Positions 7,452 to 14,873 of a DNA stretch of 21,932 nucleotides are shown one piece after another (positions within the stretch are counted from its first letter, which is position 1; each line of letters starts with the position of its first letter). Below the pieces are notes generated by a model that saw nothing but the letters and a program-made list of their open reading frames with translations, was not told the origin of the DNA and searched no databases. Source of the DNA: a virus; the IMG/VR virus record IMGVR_UViG_3300005613_002533, positions 1 to 21,932 of that record; one strand, 5' to 3'. The position numbers and the translations under genes are program-made.

Positions 7452-8342
7452 ATGGCTGATACTTTTACATATAGTTATGACAACCTAGCCATCAAAGAAG
7501 ACTTGTTAGACCTTATCGCTAATGTCGATCCCACTGAGACTCAGCTTCTAAGTGGTTTGAAACAAGGCAAGGCTAACCAAGTTATTCACACATGGTTAAA
7601 TGATACACTCGGTACTGTCGGTGCAAACGCACAGATAGAGGGTGTAACACTTGAAGGTGCAACAAGAACGAACCCATCAAGAGACAGAAACTACACACAG
7701 ATCGTTACTAAAGCTGTAGCTGTTTCTGAATCAGATCGTGCAAGTGATTCCGCAGGTATGAGCGATAGGTATGCCTACGAAATGAATAAGGCGATGAAAG
7801 AATGGGGAAATGACGCTGAATATGCTCTTATGCGTGGAACACTGGTTTGTGGTGCAGGTACTACAGCCCGTTCTATGAAGGGTCTTAAAGCGTTTGCTTC
7901 TACTCTCAAAACAACTAGCTCTGGCACATCACTTTCCGAAGCGATCATGCTTGACTGGTTGGACTTAGCTTGGGACAACGGGACAAACATGAAGGAAGTT
8001 TATGTTGGTCGTGTACTCAAGAGAAGGATCGATGAGTGGACAGCAGGTTCAACCAAGAACATCGATGCAGAAGACCGCAGACTTGTTCGTGCAGTTGATG
8101 TGTATGAAGGAACGAATGGTATCCAGAAAATATTTAGGCACAGATATATCACTGTATCTGGCGACACTAACTACGATCTGGTTATGGTTGATCCTGATTA
8201 TCTAAGCACTGCATATCTCAGGAAACCAAAGCACATATCATTGGCGAAGATCAATGATAGCACAAGGGGTGCGATAGTCGGAGAGCTTACGCTTGAATGT
8301 AGGCACGAAAAGGCTGTTACGCTTCTAGCACAGTTGCTTTAA
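7452..8342 (+). CDS. Major capsid protein, SU10-like
   Basis: The gene encodes 296 residues preceded by AAGGAG. The sequence follows the SU10-type (HK97-fold) major capsid family: an N-terminal segment around DLIANVDPTETQLLSGL, then VHTWLNDTL-like and VEGVTLEGATRTNPSRDRNYTQI-like regions (here IHTWLNDTLG and IEGVTLEGAT, about 45-72), VAVSESDRAS, and the central helix YEMNKAMKEWGNDAEYALMRG. The C-terminal half contains VDVYEGTNGIQKIFRHRYI and DLVMVDPDYL, as expected. It should form the icosahedral shell together with the preceding scaffold. A GC-rich hairpin follows the gene. Confidence 0.9.
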   Translation: MADTFTYSYDNLAIKEDLLDLIANVDPTETQLLSGLKQGKANQVIHTWLNDTLGTVGANAQIEGVTLEGATRTNPSRDRNYTQIVTKAVAVSESDRASDSAGMSDRYAYEMNKAMKEWGNDAEYALMRGTLVCGAGTTARSMKGLKAFASTLKTTSSGTSLSEAIMLDWLDLAWDNGTNMKEVYVGRVLKRRIDEWTAGSTKNIDAEDRRLVRAVDVYEGTNGIQKIFRHRYITVSGDTNYDLVMVDPDYLSTAYLRKPKHISLAKINDSTRGAIVGELTLECRHEKAVTLLAQLL

Positions 8343-8355
8343 CCAATACGGGGAA

Positions 8356-8375
8356 GGGGGGCTATAAAGCCCCCC
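8356..8375 (+). terminator. Strong hairpin after the major capsid gene
   Basis: GGGGGGC (8356-8362) pairs perfectly with GCCCCCC (8369-8375) around a TATAAA loop. It lies 14 bases after the capsid stop. The expected T-tract is absent (AGAACC follows), so it may be a weak or partial terminator, an RNA processing or 3'-protection element that raises capsid mRNA, or both. Confidence 0.65.
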
Positions 8376-8396
8376 AGAACCACGAAGGAGAAGAAG

Positions 8397-8732
8397 ATGG
8401 CGTTCTCGCAGACAACGGACAAGATGGTAGCTTACAGAGCTTACATCAACACACTACTAAAAGACCCAGAGATATATAAAGAAACAATGGGCGTATGTCA
8501 GGCAATTAAAGAGAAGAAGGATTCATTCGATAACAACCTCGCACAAACCAAGAGTGGCAATATGAGGTTCGCTCTTACATTACCTGATGTGTTATTGAAG
8601 GCGTTAGAGAAGTATGAGAGAGATAATGGCGGAAGATTTTTTACTGAAGAAAACGATAGGGTCAAAGGGAAGAAAGATATGCACGAATTTATGAGGAGAT
8701 TCCCTGAATTTTGCAGACCTGAGAGGATTTAA
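8397..8732 (+). CDS. Small hypothetical protein after the capsid gene
   Basis: This 111-residue protein has a good ribosome site (AAGGAG, 8385-8390, about six bases before ATG). It is charged and probably helical, with YRAYINTLLKDPEIYKETMG near the start and LTLPDVLLKALEKYERDNGGRFF in the second half. No motif or known family is recognised. It lies between the capsid hairpin and the glycosyltransferase cassette and ends one base before the next ATG. A minor head protein or a capsid-linked accessory role is possible, from position only. Confidence 0.7.
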   Translation: MAFSQTTDKMVAYRAYINTLLKDPEIYKETMGVCQAIKEKKDSFDNNLAQTKSGNMRFALTLPDVLLKALEKYERDNGGRFFTEENDRVKGKKDMHEFMRRFPEFCRPERI

Positions 8733-8733
8733 T

Positions 8734-11013
8734 ATGAAGAAGACGACAGTAGGGTTAGGTATTATTTGCAAGGATGAAGTTGAAGATGTTTACAGGATAC
8801 TAAAGAATTACGGTAAATACTTTGACAAGATATGCGTTACCGTAACGAACAAGAAAGAATGGGAAGCCATTAAGAAGTTTGACAAGCTGAAGGATAAAGT
8901 CTATGTCAATTACTTCGAATGGTGTAACGATTTCTCTAAGGCAAGGAACTTTAACTACAGCCACTTAGGGACTGACTGGATTTTCTACATGGACTGCGAT
9001 GATGATATAGATCATCCAGAGAAGATCAGGGAGATAGCAGAGAAAGCTAACTTAGGTAATATCGACTTGGTTTGGATGTATTACTACTACGACCTTAAAG
9101 AAGGTGTGGAGCATTGGAAAGAAAGACTAATGCGTAACGATGGCACTTTTGAATGGAAAGGTGTAGTCCATGAAAACCTGATAGCAAAAGAGAATAGGAA
9201 GTTTGAGATAAGCTCCACAGATGAAGTTGCGTTGATCCATAGACCTACAGAAGAAAGGCAAGACGAGTCAGCGAGTCGCAACCTTCAGCTACTACTACAA
9301 GAATATAAGAAAGACGGGGATAAGACAGACCCTAGAATACTCTCTTATATAGCTATGACACTATATGGTATGGGTGGATACAAAGACTGTATCCCATTCT
9401 TTAATAAGCACATAGAGAAAAGTGGTTGGAAGGAGGATGTTTATAATTCATGGGTAGTTATGGCAAGGGCTTATCAGCATTTAGAGGATTACAAGAGTGC
9501 CATAGGCTGTCTATACGAAGCTATGGATATAAGGTCGGACTTCCCAGACGCATACCTCGCCTTAGCGGAAGTCAAGTTCTACGAGAAGGACTGGAAGGGA
9601 GTCGAGCAGTGGACACTGGTAGGATTACAGAAAAAGAAGCCTAAGTTTGGCATACCTTCTGTAAGAACCAGTAACTATACTTTCAGACCGCTTGTATTTC
9701 TATCACACGCTTATCTTAATGACGGTGAGATAGACAAAGCGTTTAACACCATAACATCAGCAAAGACTATTGCACCTAAGAACGAGTCGGTGCTTAAACA
9801 ATACGATTTCATCGAGAAGGTTTACACAGAGAAGAAGTATCTGCAAAACATGGTCTGGATGAAGACTTACTTAGAGGAGAATGATAAGGAGACAGCGTTT
9901 AACCTCCCGTCAATAATACCTGCTAACTTAGCAAGTGACGATAGGTTTATCAAGTTGAGGAACGCCTTATCGAAACCGCATAAATGGAACGAAAAAAGCA
10001 TCGTTATATATTGTGGGGAAGCATGGGAAGACTGGGCAGACCCATCAGTAATAACAGGAATAGGTGGATCGGAAGAAGCAGTAGTGTATGCGAGTCGGGA
10101 GTTAGTGAAGCAAGGTTACGAAGTAACCGTCTTCAACTCTTGTGGAAATTTAGAAGGGGAGTATAACGGAGTAGTTTACAAAAACTGGTATAACTTTAAT
10201 CCAGTAGATGTATTCAACACCCTTATATGTTGGAGAGGATCACTATTCAGACACTACAACCTCAAAGCTAAAAAGAAGATTGTATGGCTACATGATGTTC
10301 CCGCACAGAACGAGTTTAACGAAAAAGAGTTAAAAGAAATAGATCACATCATTGTTCTTTCTCAATATCACAAATCATTACTACCAACAGTACCAGAGGA
10401 CAAGCTATATGTCTCTACTAACGGTATAGTTCCTGAACAGTTTAAGCCAGATGCTCTAAAGCAAGACTTCAGGATGTGCTATACCTCAAGCCCTGACAGG
10501 GGTTTAGAACATCTACTTGATAGATGGGAAGACATAAAAGAAGGCTGTCCTGAAGCCGAACTTCATATCTACTACGGATGGGGGACATTTGATAAGAGGT
10601 TCAAAGAGAATAAAGAAATGCAGGCTTGGAAAGCTGAAATGGTAGAGAAGATGAAACAGCATGGTATCAAATGGTATGGAAGAATCGGGCATAAGAAGCT
10701 TGCAAAAGAAATGGCTCGATGTCGTATATTTGCTTACCCATGTAACTTTGAAGAAATCAACTGCATCAGTGTATTAAAAGCACAGGCAAGTAACTGTTTA
10801 GCTCTTACTACTAACTACGGTGCATTGAACGAAACGAATGAGTATGGCATCAAGATCAAGGGTAACACGAATGATAAGAAAGTAATGGATAAGTGGGTAG
10901 AGAACATCATCTACGAACTTAATCATCCTACGGATCAGAAGTGTGCAGATAAGATTCTAAAGAAATACTCATGGGAGAATGTAACCCAGAATTGGAGTAA
11001 GGATATTCTATGA
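8734..11013 (+). CDS. Bifunctional glycosyltransferase: GT2 domain, TPR region, GT4-like domain
   Basis: This 759-residue protein has two glycosyltransferase modules. Residues 1-180 are GT-A/GT2-like: VGLGIICKDEVEDV at the start, WCNDFSKARNFN, the metal-binding acidic cluster DCDDDI (87-92) and FEWKGVVHENL (139-149), as in TPR-linked GT2 proteins of Gram-positive phages and bacteria. Residues about 195-365 are helical repeats of TPR type. Residues about 420-759 are GT-B/GT4-like: GGSEEAVVYASREL (444-457), IVWLHDVP, VLSQYHKSLL, STNGI, SPDRGLEHLL, and a C-terminal Glu-containing donor-site motif near EEINCISVLKAQA (673-685). It may add two sugars in succession. It opens the cassette and overlaps the radical SAM gene by 4 nt. 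Acceptor and donor cannot be told from sequence. Confidence 0.85.
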   Translation: MKKTTVGLGIICKDEVEDVYRILKNYGKYFDKICVTVTNKKEWEAIKKFDKLKDKVYVNYFEWCNDFSKARNFNYSHLGTDWIFYMDCDDDIDHPEKIREIAEKANLGNIDLVWMYYYYDLKEGVEHWKERLMRNDGTFEWKGVVHENLIAKENRKFEISSTDEVALIHRPTEERQDESASRNLQLLLQEYKKDGDKTDPRILSYIAMTLYGMGGYKDCIPFFNKHIEKSGWKEDVYNSWVVMARAYQHLEDYKSAIGCLYEAMDIRSDFPDAYLALAEVKFYEKDWKGVEQWTLVGLQKKKPKFGIPSVRTSNYTFRPLVFLSHAYLNDGEIDKAFNTITSAKTIAPKNESVLKQYDFIEKVYTEKKYLQNMVWMKTYLEENDKETAFNLPSIIPANLASDDRFIKLRNALSKPHKWNEKSIVIYCGEAWEDWADPSVITGIGGSEEAVVYASRELVKQGYEVTVFNSCGNLEGEYNGVVYKNWYNFNPVDVFNTLICWRGSLFRHYNLKAKKKIVWLHDVPAQNEFNEKELKEIDHIIVLSQYHKSLLPTVPEDKLYVSTNGIVPEQFKPDALKQDFRMCYTSSPDRGLEHLLDRWEDIKEGCPEAELHIYYGWGTFDKRFKENKEMQAWKAEMVEKMKQHGIKWYGRIGHKKLAKEMARCRIFAYPCNFEEINCISVLKAQASNCLALTTNYGALNETNEYGIKIKGNTNDKKVMDKWVENIIYELNHPTDQKCADKILKKYSWENVTQNWSKDIL

Positions 11014-11894
11014 AGAATCTATACTTGAAACTGGCATACAGATACGAAGATGTTAAGAAGTGCCTGAAGGGGAAAACACCAATTCCTCTCTCAGCGACAA
11101 TATTCCCCAGTGAGAGGTGTAATCTTCACTGCGTTTATTGCCACTCCGAGAGCATACATGATGGAGGGCAGATGTCATGGGATACTTACAAATCTGTTAT
11201 AGACGACTTAAAGCTCTTTGGCGTAGAGTCCGTAGCTTTCGAGGGGGGAGGAGAACCTCTCTTAAACCCTTTGATGGGGAAATTTATAACATACGCAAAA
11301 GGGAAAGGGCTAGGCGTTGGCATACTCACAAACGGGACGATCTACATAGATGAACTTCTACTGGCTGACTGGATAAGGATAAGTCTGGATGTTCCGAACA
11401 AAGAGATATTCAACGAGATCAAAGTTCCTTCTGATCCAGAATGTTTCGATAAGATACTAGGAAACATAGCTACACTGGTTCAGAACAAGAGTAAGACCAC
11501 CATAGGGATAAAGTTCATGTTATCTAAATGGTGGACGGATAGGGAAGCTTGTAAGAAGCTTTGCAGAGACTTAGGGGTGGATTACTGCCAAGTCAAATAT
11601 GTAAGGCATCACAAGCTTTCACTAATGGACGACAGGGCAAGGGCAGGAGAAGCGTGTAAGTTGACACCCTTAAAAGTAGTAATCAACTATGACGGGTCTT
11701 TGCACCTTTGCCCCTTCTTCCATCATCAACCTCAGATGAAGATAGGAGACGGTCTGTTAAGCGAACTCTGGGGGAGCGAACAGCACAAGAAAGCCATAAG
11801 CTGTATAGACCCTAAGAAGTGTGCTTACTATGACTGTCCTATGAGAAACATAGACTTTCAAAGACTAGAGGATGCACATTTATCATGGGTATAA
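11010..11894 (+). CDS. Radical SAM protein with SPASM-like C-terminus
   Basis: The gene encodes 294 residues. The CxxxCxxC iron-sulfur motif is C37-NLH-C41-VY-C44, and the SAM-binding GGEP motif appears as EGGGEP (78-83). The C-terminal region has further cysteines, C216, C234, C265, C271 and C276, in the NYDGSLHLCPFF...CIDPKKCAYYDC pattern of SPASM or twitch auxiliary cluster domains. Relatives modify peptides or carry out radical steps in sugar and cofactor pathways, so the substrate is open; the surrounding glycan genes suggest a sugar or a glycan-linked group. The start ATG overlaps the preceding stop (ATGA), and no precursor-peptide gene is obvious nearby. Confidence 0.85.
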   Translation: MKNLYLKLAYRYEDVKKCLKGKTPIPLSATIFPSERCNLHCVYCHSESIHDGGQMSWDTYKSVIDDLKLFGVESVAFEGGGEPLLNPLMGKFITYAKGKGLGVGILTNGTIYIDELLLADWIRISLDVPNKEIFNEIKVPSDPECFDKILGNIATLVQNKSKTTIGIKFMLSKWWTDREACKKLCRDLGVDYCQVKYVRHHKLSLMDDRARAGEACKLTPLKVVINYDGSLHLCPFFHHQPQMKIGDGLLSELWGSEQHKKAISCIDPKKCAYYDCPMRNIDFQRLEDAHLSWV

Positions 11895-11914
11895 AGAGTA
11901 GAGGTAATTATAGC

Positions 11915-12064
11915 ATGGGGTTTTGCATGAAGTTTGACTGTAGAAACAGAGGAGAGAAATGTGACAAATGCTATGGACACACAGAGTATATTTCTGGCAA
12001 TAGGGGGAGACATCGGAGAGCGGTGTCTGAACTACTTAGCAAAGACGGGCGTAGAGATAACTGA
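11915..12064 (+). CDS. Possible small Cys-rich ORF overlapping the formyltransferase start
   Basis: A 49-codon frame starts MGFCMKFDCRNRGEKCDKCYGH and carries C4, C9, C16 and C19, a spacing that could bind a metal. The second half overlaps the formyltransferase in another frame, and the ribosome site is weak (AGAGG about 12 bases upstream). The stretch from 11895 to 11960 is otherwise the longest gap in the cassette, which is the main reason to list it. It may be a chance frame. Confidence 0.25.
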   Translation: MGFCMKFDCRNRGEKCDKCYGHTEYISGNRGRHRRAVSELLSKDGRRDN

Positions 12065-12578
12065 TGTATTACGGAGGGGAGAGAAGTTTAGAACAACCCC
12101 TGCTGATTTTCTGATCTCTATACAATACGATAAGTTGTTTAGCGAACAGGACTTATCGCAATACAAGAAAGCCTATAACTTTCATTTTAGTATGTTACCC
12201 CTTAACCGTGGATGTTTACCTATCAACTGGGCTATATGGAATGGTGATCCGATAGGTGTAACCTTACACGAAATGACAGACGGAATAGATGATGGTTGCA
12301 TCATCGATAAGATACAGGTTCAAGATGAAGTAGAGGAGACAGCATACACAGCATATAAGAAGTGTTGCAAAGCCTGTTACGAGTTACTAACAAGAAATAT
12401 TGGAAGGCTGTTGAGGGATGATTACACAGCTACCCCTCAAGATCACAGCAAGGCTACCTACCACAAGAAGGGAGAGTTCCCGTGCGACAAGTATTTGGAC
12501 GGGTTAAACAAGTGGGATAAGGAGCGGTTACAAAGGGCTTTATGGTTTCCAGAGAAGGAAGGAGCAAGATATAGATGA
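11961..12578 (+). CDS. Formyltransferase-family protein (sugar N-formyltransferase-like)
   Basis: The protein (205 residues) has the formyl-THF-dependent formyltransferase core: NFHFSMLPLNRG (N73 and H75 as the catalytic Asn and His), PINWAIWNGDPIGVTLHEMTDGID with D110 at the position of the catalytic Asp, then DGCIIDKIQV. It is shorter than methionyl-tRNA formyltransferase (about 310 residues) and lacks that enzyme's C-terminal tRNA-binding domain, so N-formylation of an amino sugar nucleotide is more likely. The start chosen is GTG 11961, because AGGAG lies six bases upstream; the ATG at 11973 has no such site, and the in-frame ATG at 11934 lies before it. It overlaps the next gene by 4 nt. 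Confidence 0.8.
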   Translation: MTNAMDTQSIFLAIGGDIGERCLNYLAKTGVEITDVLRRGEKFRTTPADFLISIQYDKLFSEQDLSQYKKAYNFHFSMLPLNRGCLPINWAIWNGDPIGVTLHEMTDGIDDGCIIDKIQVQDEVEETAYTAYKKCCKACYELLTRNIGRLLRDDYTATPQDHSKATYHKKGEFPCDKYLDGLNKWDKERLQRALWFPEKEGARYR

Positions 12579-13282
12579 ACTGGGCTACGATAACCATTTG
12601 TTATAACGAAGAAAAACGCATCAGACAAGCGTTGCAGAACAGAAAGGATGGTGGTTATGAAACAAACCTCGTCATGTTGTCAGAGAAACCGTTTTATGGG
12701 AAAGAGTATCCGAAGGATAGAACGGAAGAAATCGCAGAGGAAATGGGTGCTGAAGTTATTAAAGGTGTATGGTCACAAGATGATCCTATGCTTAATGTCG
12801 GTCTTAATGTGCTTAAAGGCTTTGATTATGTCTTATTTCTTGCACCAGACGAGTTCCTTACCAGAGAAGACCACATCGCACTTAGACGATTTGTGGAAGG
12901 ACAAGGGGACTACCCTGCCTTCGCAGTATCTAAAATGAACACCTACTTTAAGAGTTCTGAATGGAGGGTTGAACCCCGTGAAGACTACAAACCGATCATT
13001 GTTGTCGATCCTAAAAAAACGCAGTTCAGAGATATTCGTTCAGTTACAAGTAACTTCGGGTATCTTCCTGCTGATATTACTTTGTATCATTACAGTTGGG
13101 TACGAGGTGATGAAGAAGTTAGGCGAAAGCTTGACAACTTCTCTCACGCACCGCAAATAACACCTAATTGGTATGAAGAAGTCTGGGAGAAATGGACACC
13201 AGACACTAAAGACTTTCATCCAATGAACCCACCGCAGTATCATTCCGTAGTAAAAGACCCACCACCAGAGGAGTTTTTATGA
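12575..13282 (+). CDS. Glycosyltransferase family 2-like protein
   Basis: This 235-residue protein begins MNWATITICYNEEKRI, the usual first strand and NEE loop of GT-A glycosyltransferases. FDYVLFLAPDEFLTREDH (83-100) takes the place of the DxD segment, with D92 as likely metal ligand. The C-terminal half has LYHYSWVRGDEEVRRKLDNFSH and a Trp-rich end that recall the acceptor side of phage and bacterial GT2-like proteins. The canonical DxD is imperfect, so activity needs testing. It shares ATGA overlaps with both neighbours and probably acts in the same pathway. Confidence 0.7.
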   Translation: MNWATITICYNEEKRIRQALQNRKDGGYETNLVMLSEKPFYGKEYPKDRTEEIAEEMGAEVIKGVWSQDDPMLNVGLNVLKGFDYVLFLAPDEFLTREDHIALRRFVEGQGDYPAFAVSKMNTYFKSSEWRVEPREDYKPIIVVDPKKTQFRDIRSVTSNFGYLPADITLYHYSWVRGDEEVRRKLDNFSHAPQITPNWYEEVWEKWTPDTKDFHPMNPPQYHSVVKDPPPEEFL

Positions 13283-13677
13283 AGATAGTATTTACTTATG
13301 GTGTATTTGATCTCTTTCATGCAGGTCATGTGAAACTCTTAGAGAAGTGTAAGAGTTATGGTGACAGGCTGATAGTTGGTTTATACACAGACAAAGTAGC
13401 AGAAGATTTTAAGAGACCGCCAGTAATGGATTATGCAGATCGCAGGGATGTATTACAGGCTTGTGCGTTTGTAGATAATGTATGGATGTTAGACGACAAA
13501 GACCCTACAGATGCTCTTAGATATTTAGAACCAGATGTCTTAGCAAGAGGAGACGACTGGGATGTAATACTAGGCGAAGAATATATGAAGTTTCACGACA
13601 AACCTACCATCGCTATACCTTATCACGAAGGTATAAGCACATCGGAGATTATCAAGAAGATAAAAGATGAATATTGA
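13279..13677 (+). CDS. Cytidylyltransferase, TagD / glycerol-3-phosphate type
   Basis: This 132-residue protein is a compact nucleotidyltransferase. The HxGH active-site motif is HAGH (14-17) after TYGVFDLF, and the second nucleotide-binding motif is GISTSEII (118-125). The segment ARGDDWD (89-95) matches the KGDDW block of TagD-type enzymes, which make CDP-glycerol from glycerol-3-phosphate and CTP for teichoic acids. Length and layout fit that family. Closely related enzymes activate other phosphorylated alcohols or heptoses, so the substrate is a prediction. In this cassette it would supply an activated donor to the glycosyltransferases or to a phospho-transfer step. Confidence 0.8.
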   Translation: MKIVFTYGVFDLFHAGHVKLLEKCKSYGDRLIVGLYTDKVAEDFKRPPVMDYADRRDVLQACAFVDNVWMLDDKDPTDALRYLEPDVLARGDDWDVILGEEYMKFHDKPTIAIPYHEGISTSEIIKKIKDEY

Positions 13678-13948
13678 TTTATTCCTGAAGTTAATGACTT
13701 CATACCACATAACGGATTTCTTTCAACCGTCATGGCTGAAGACTGAGAAGAAAAGCAATATGTTATATCTCGTTCAACACGCCCTTATAGACGGAGGTTT
13801 GATATACCTTATAACGCAGGATATAGCGTTGTTTATGATGGTATCGCTTAGTCATTTTATTATAGATAAGTGGCAGTTACATAATGAAAACCGATTAGCA
13901 GACAGGGCAGGACATTTAGCAATATGGATACTATTAAGTTGCATTTGA
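13667..13948 (+). CDS. DUF3307-like small membrane protein
   Basis: The gene encodes 93 residues in two or three hydrophobic segments (about 40-64 and 84-93). It has the conserved polar pattern of DUF3307 proteins: H14-xx-D17-F-x-Q20 with W23 and K25, H38, S62-H63-F-xx-D67-K68 and D79-xxx-H83. Function of the family is unknown; the His/Asp arrangement inside the membrane suggests metal or proton chemistry. It overlaps the cytidylyltransferase by 11 nt, so it may be part of the glycan operon. The LAGLIDADG gene starts inside its last 25 nt. The protein ends soon after the last conserved His, so slight shortening by the insertion cannot be excluded. Confidence 0.7.
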   Translation: MNIDLFLKLMTSYHITDFFQPSWLKTEKKSNMLYLVQHALIDGGLIYLITQDIALFMMVSLSHFIIDKWQLHNENRLADRAGHLAIWILLSCI

Positions 13949-14373
13949 AAGACGATAATCTTTTATCTTGGATGGGTGGATTCTTTGATGGAGAAGGGTG
14001 TGTCAATCTGAACAAGAGTGGACTCAGAGTTGTTGTAACGAACACCAGATTAGATGCTTTGGAGATATTCCAGAACTATTTTACTGGTCTAGGTGCAAAA
14101 AGCAAGAAGTATAGGAGGAAAAACACAACAGCTAAGAAGGTTTGTTGGCAGTTGGTATATTGGAGTAATCACGCAGAGCTTGTTTTGAAAACTTTATTAC
14201 CTTATATGGTTCTCAAGAAAGAAGAAGCTGAAACTGCCTTAATGTATAGGTCACTTCAAATATATCACGGAAGGAAGTTACCGTGGTATAACGCAGTGGC
14301 AAGGAGAATGTTGGAGGATAAATGCAAAGCACAGAAAAGAAACGAGACGGAACTATTGTCCGTCTCCATTTAG
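13924..14373 (+). CDS. LAGLIDADG homing endonuclease (single motif)
   Basis: This 149-residue protein has one LAGLIDADG motif, LSWMGGFFDGEGC (about 14-26), with D22 and E24 near the catalytic position. It is followed by the usual alpha-beta pattern: LRVVVTNTRLDALEIFQNYF, a basic segment KKYRRKNTTAKKVCWQLVY, then LPYMVLKKEEAETAL. One motif per chain implies a homodimer acting on a roughly palindromic site. It overlaps the DUF3307-like gene by 25 nt and the methyltransferase gene by 52 nt, so it lies in an operon junction rather than in an intron. Unlike the two HNH genes, no duplicated neighbouring gene end is visible around it. Confidence 0.9.
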   Translation: MDTIKLHLKDDNLLSWMGGFFDGEGCVNLNKSGLRVVVTNTRLDALEIFQNYFTGLGAKSKKYRRKNTTAKKVCWQLVYWSNHAELVLKTLLPYMVLKKEEAETALMYRSLQIYHGRKLPWYNAVARRMLEDKCKAQKRNETELLSVSI

Positions 14374-14873
14374 GATGCGGACAGGATGTAAGGAAAGGGT
14401 ATATCAACATAGATAAGTTTGACACCCGTTGTAGTGGAGTTATACAGGGAGATATGCTTGATCTGGCAGAGTTCGATGATGAATCAGTAGATGAGATTCT
14501 AATGATAGAGGTTATCGAACACTTAGACTTTAAGGAGTTGGAGATAGGTTTAAGAGAGTGGCAGAGAGTATTGAAGCCTGAAGGTTTCTTACATACCGAA
14601 TGTCCAGACATCTTAGAAATAGCCAAGAAGATCGTAGAAGAAGACCTTACAGACCCTCTAATGTATGACATCTGGGGACAGTATTACAGACCGTGGGATG
14701 AAGAACATTACGGGGCTGACATATTACAGGGGATGTTTCATAAGCAAGGTTTCACTAAGAAGCGTATTGAGTGGTTAGCGAAAGAGCATGGTTTCTCAAG
14801 AATAGAAGACATACCTTTCAAGGATAAGCAATATCCTACACCATTATCTCTTGCTGTAAGGTGGTATAAATGA
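14322..14873 (+). CDS. SAM-dependent methyltransferase of glycan-cluster type
   Basis: This 183-residue protein is a class I methyltransferase. Motif I is LHLGCG (15-20), D31 in YINIDK ends strand 2, and EVIEHLD (63-69) and RVLKPEG (82-88) are the usual following motifs. The LGCGxxxxxGYINID style is common in lipopolysaccharide and capsule gene clusters, often beside glycosyltransferases. GGAGG lies a few bases before ATG 14322, inside the C-terminal part of the LAGLIDADG gene, and supports this start. It overlaps the next gene by 4 nt. The methyl acceptor is probably a sugar, but this is inferred from context. Confidence 0.85.
   Translation: MQSTEKKRDGTIVRLHLGCGQDVRKGYINIDKFDTRCSGVIQGDMLDLAEFDDESVDEILMIEVIEHLDFKELEIGLREWQRVLKPEGFLHTECPDILEIAKKIVEEDLTDPLMYDIWGQYYRPWDEEHYGADILQGMFHKQGFTKKRIEWLAKEHGFSRIEDIPFKDKQYPTPLSLAVRWYK

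Noticed and set aside
13860-14373. A duplicated DUF3307-like gene end after the LAGLIDADG gene, as with the HNH genes
   Set aside because: CATTTAG occurs at both borders, but the surrounding codons do not encode the GHLAIWILL ending, so the match looks like chance.
14417-14445. TTGACA followed about 17 bases later by a weak -10-like sequence
   Set aside because: It is inside the methyltransferase gene, the -10 match is poor, and no gene starts downstream of it.
14213-14671. A 152-codon - strand frame
   Set aside because: It is antisense to the LAGLIDADG and methyltransferase genes, has no domain features and is Ser-rich in the way shadow frames often are.
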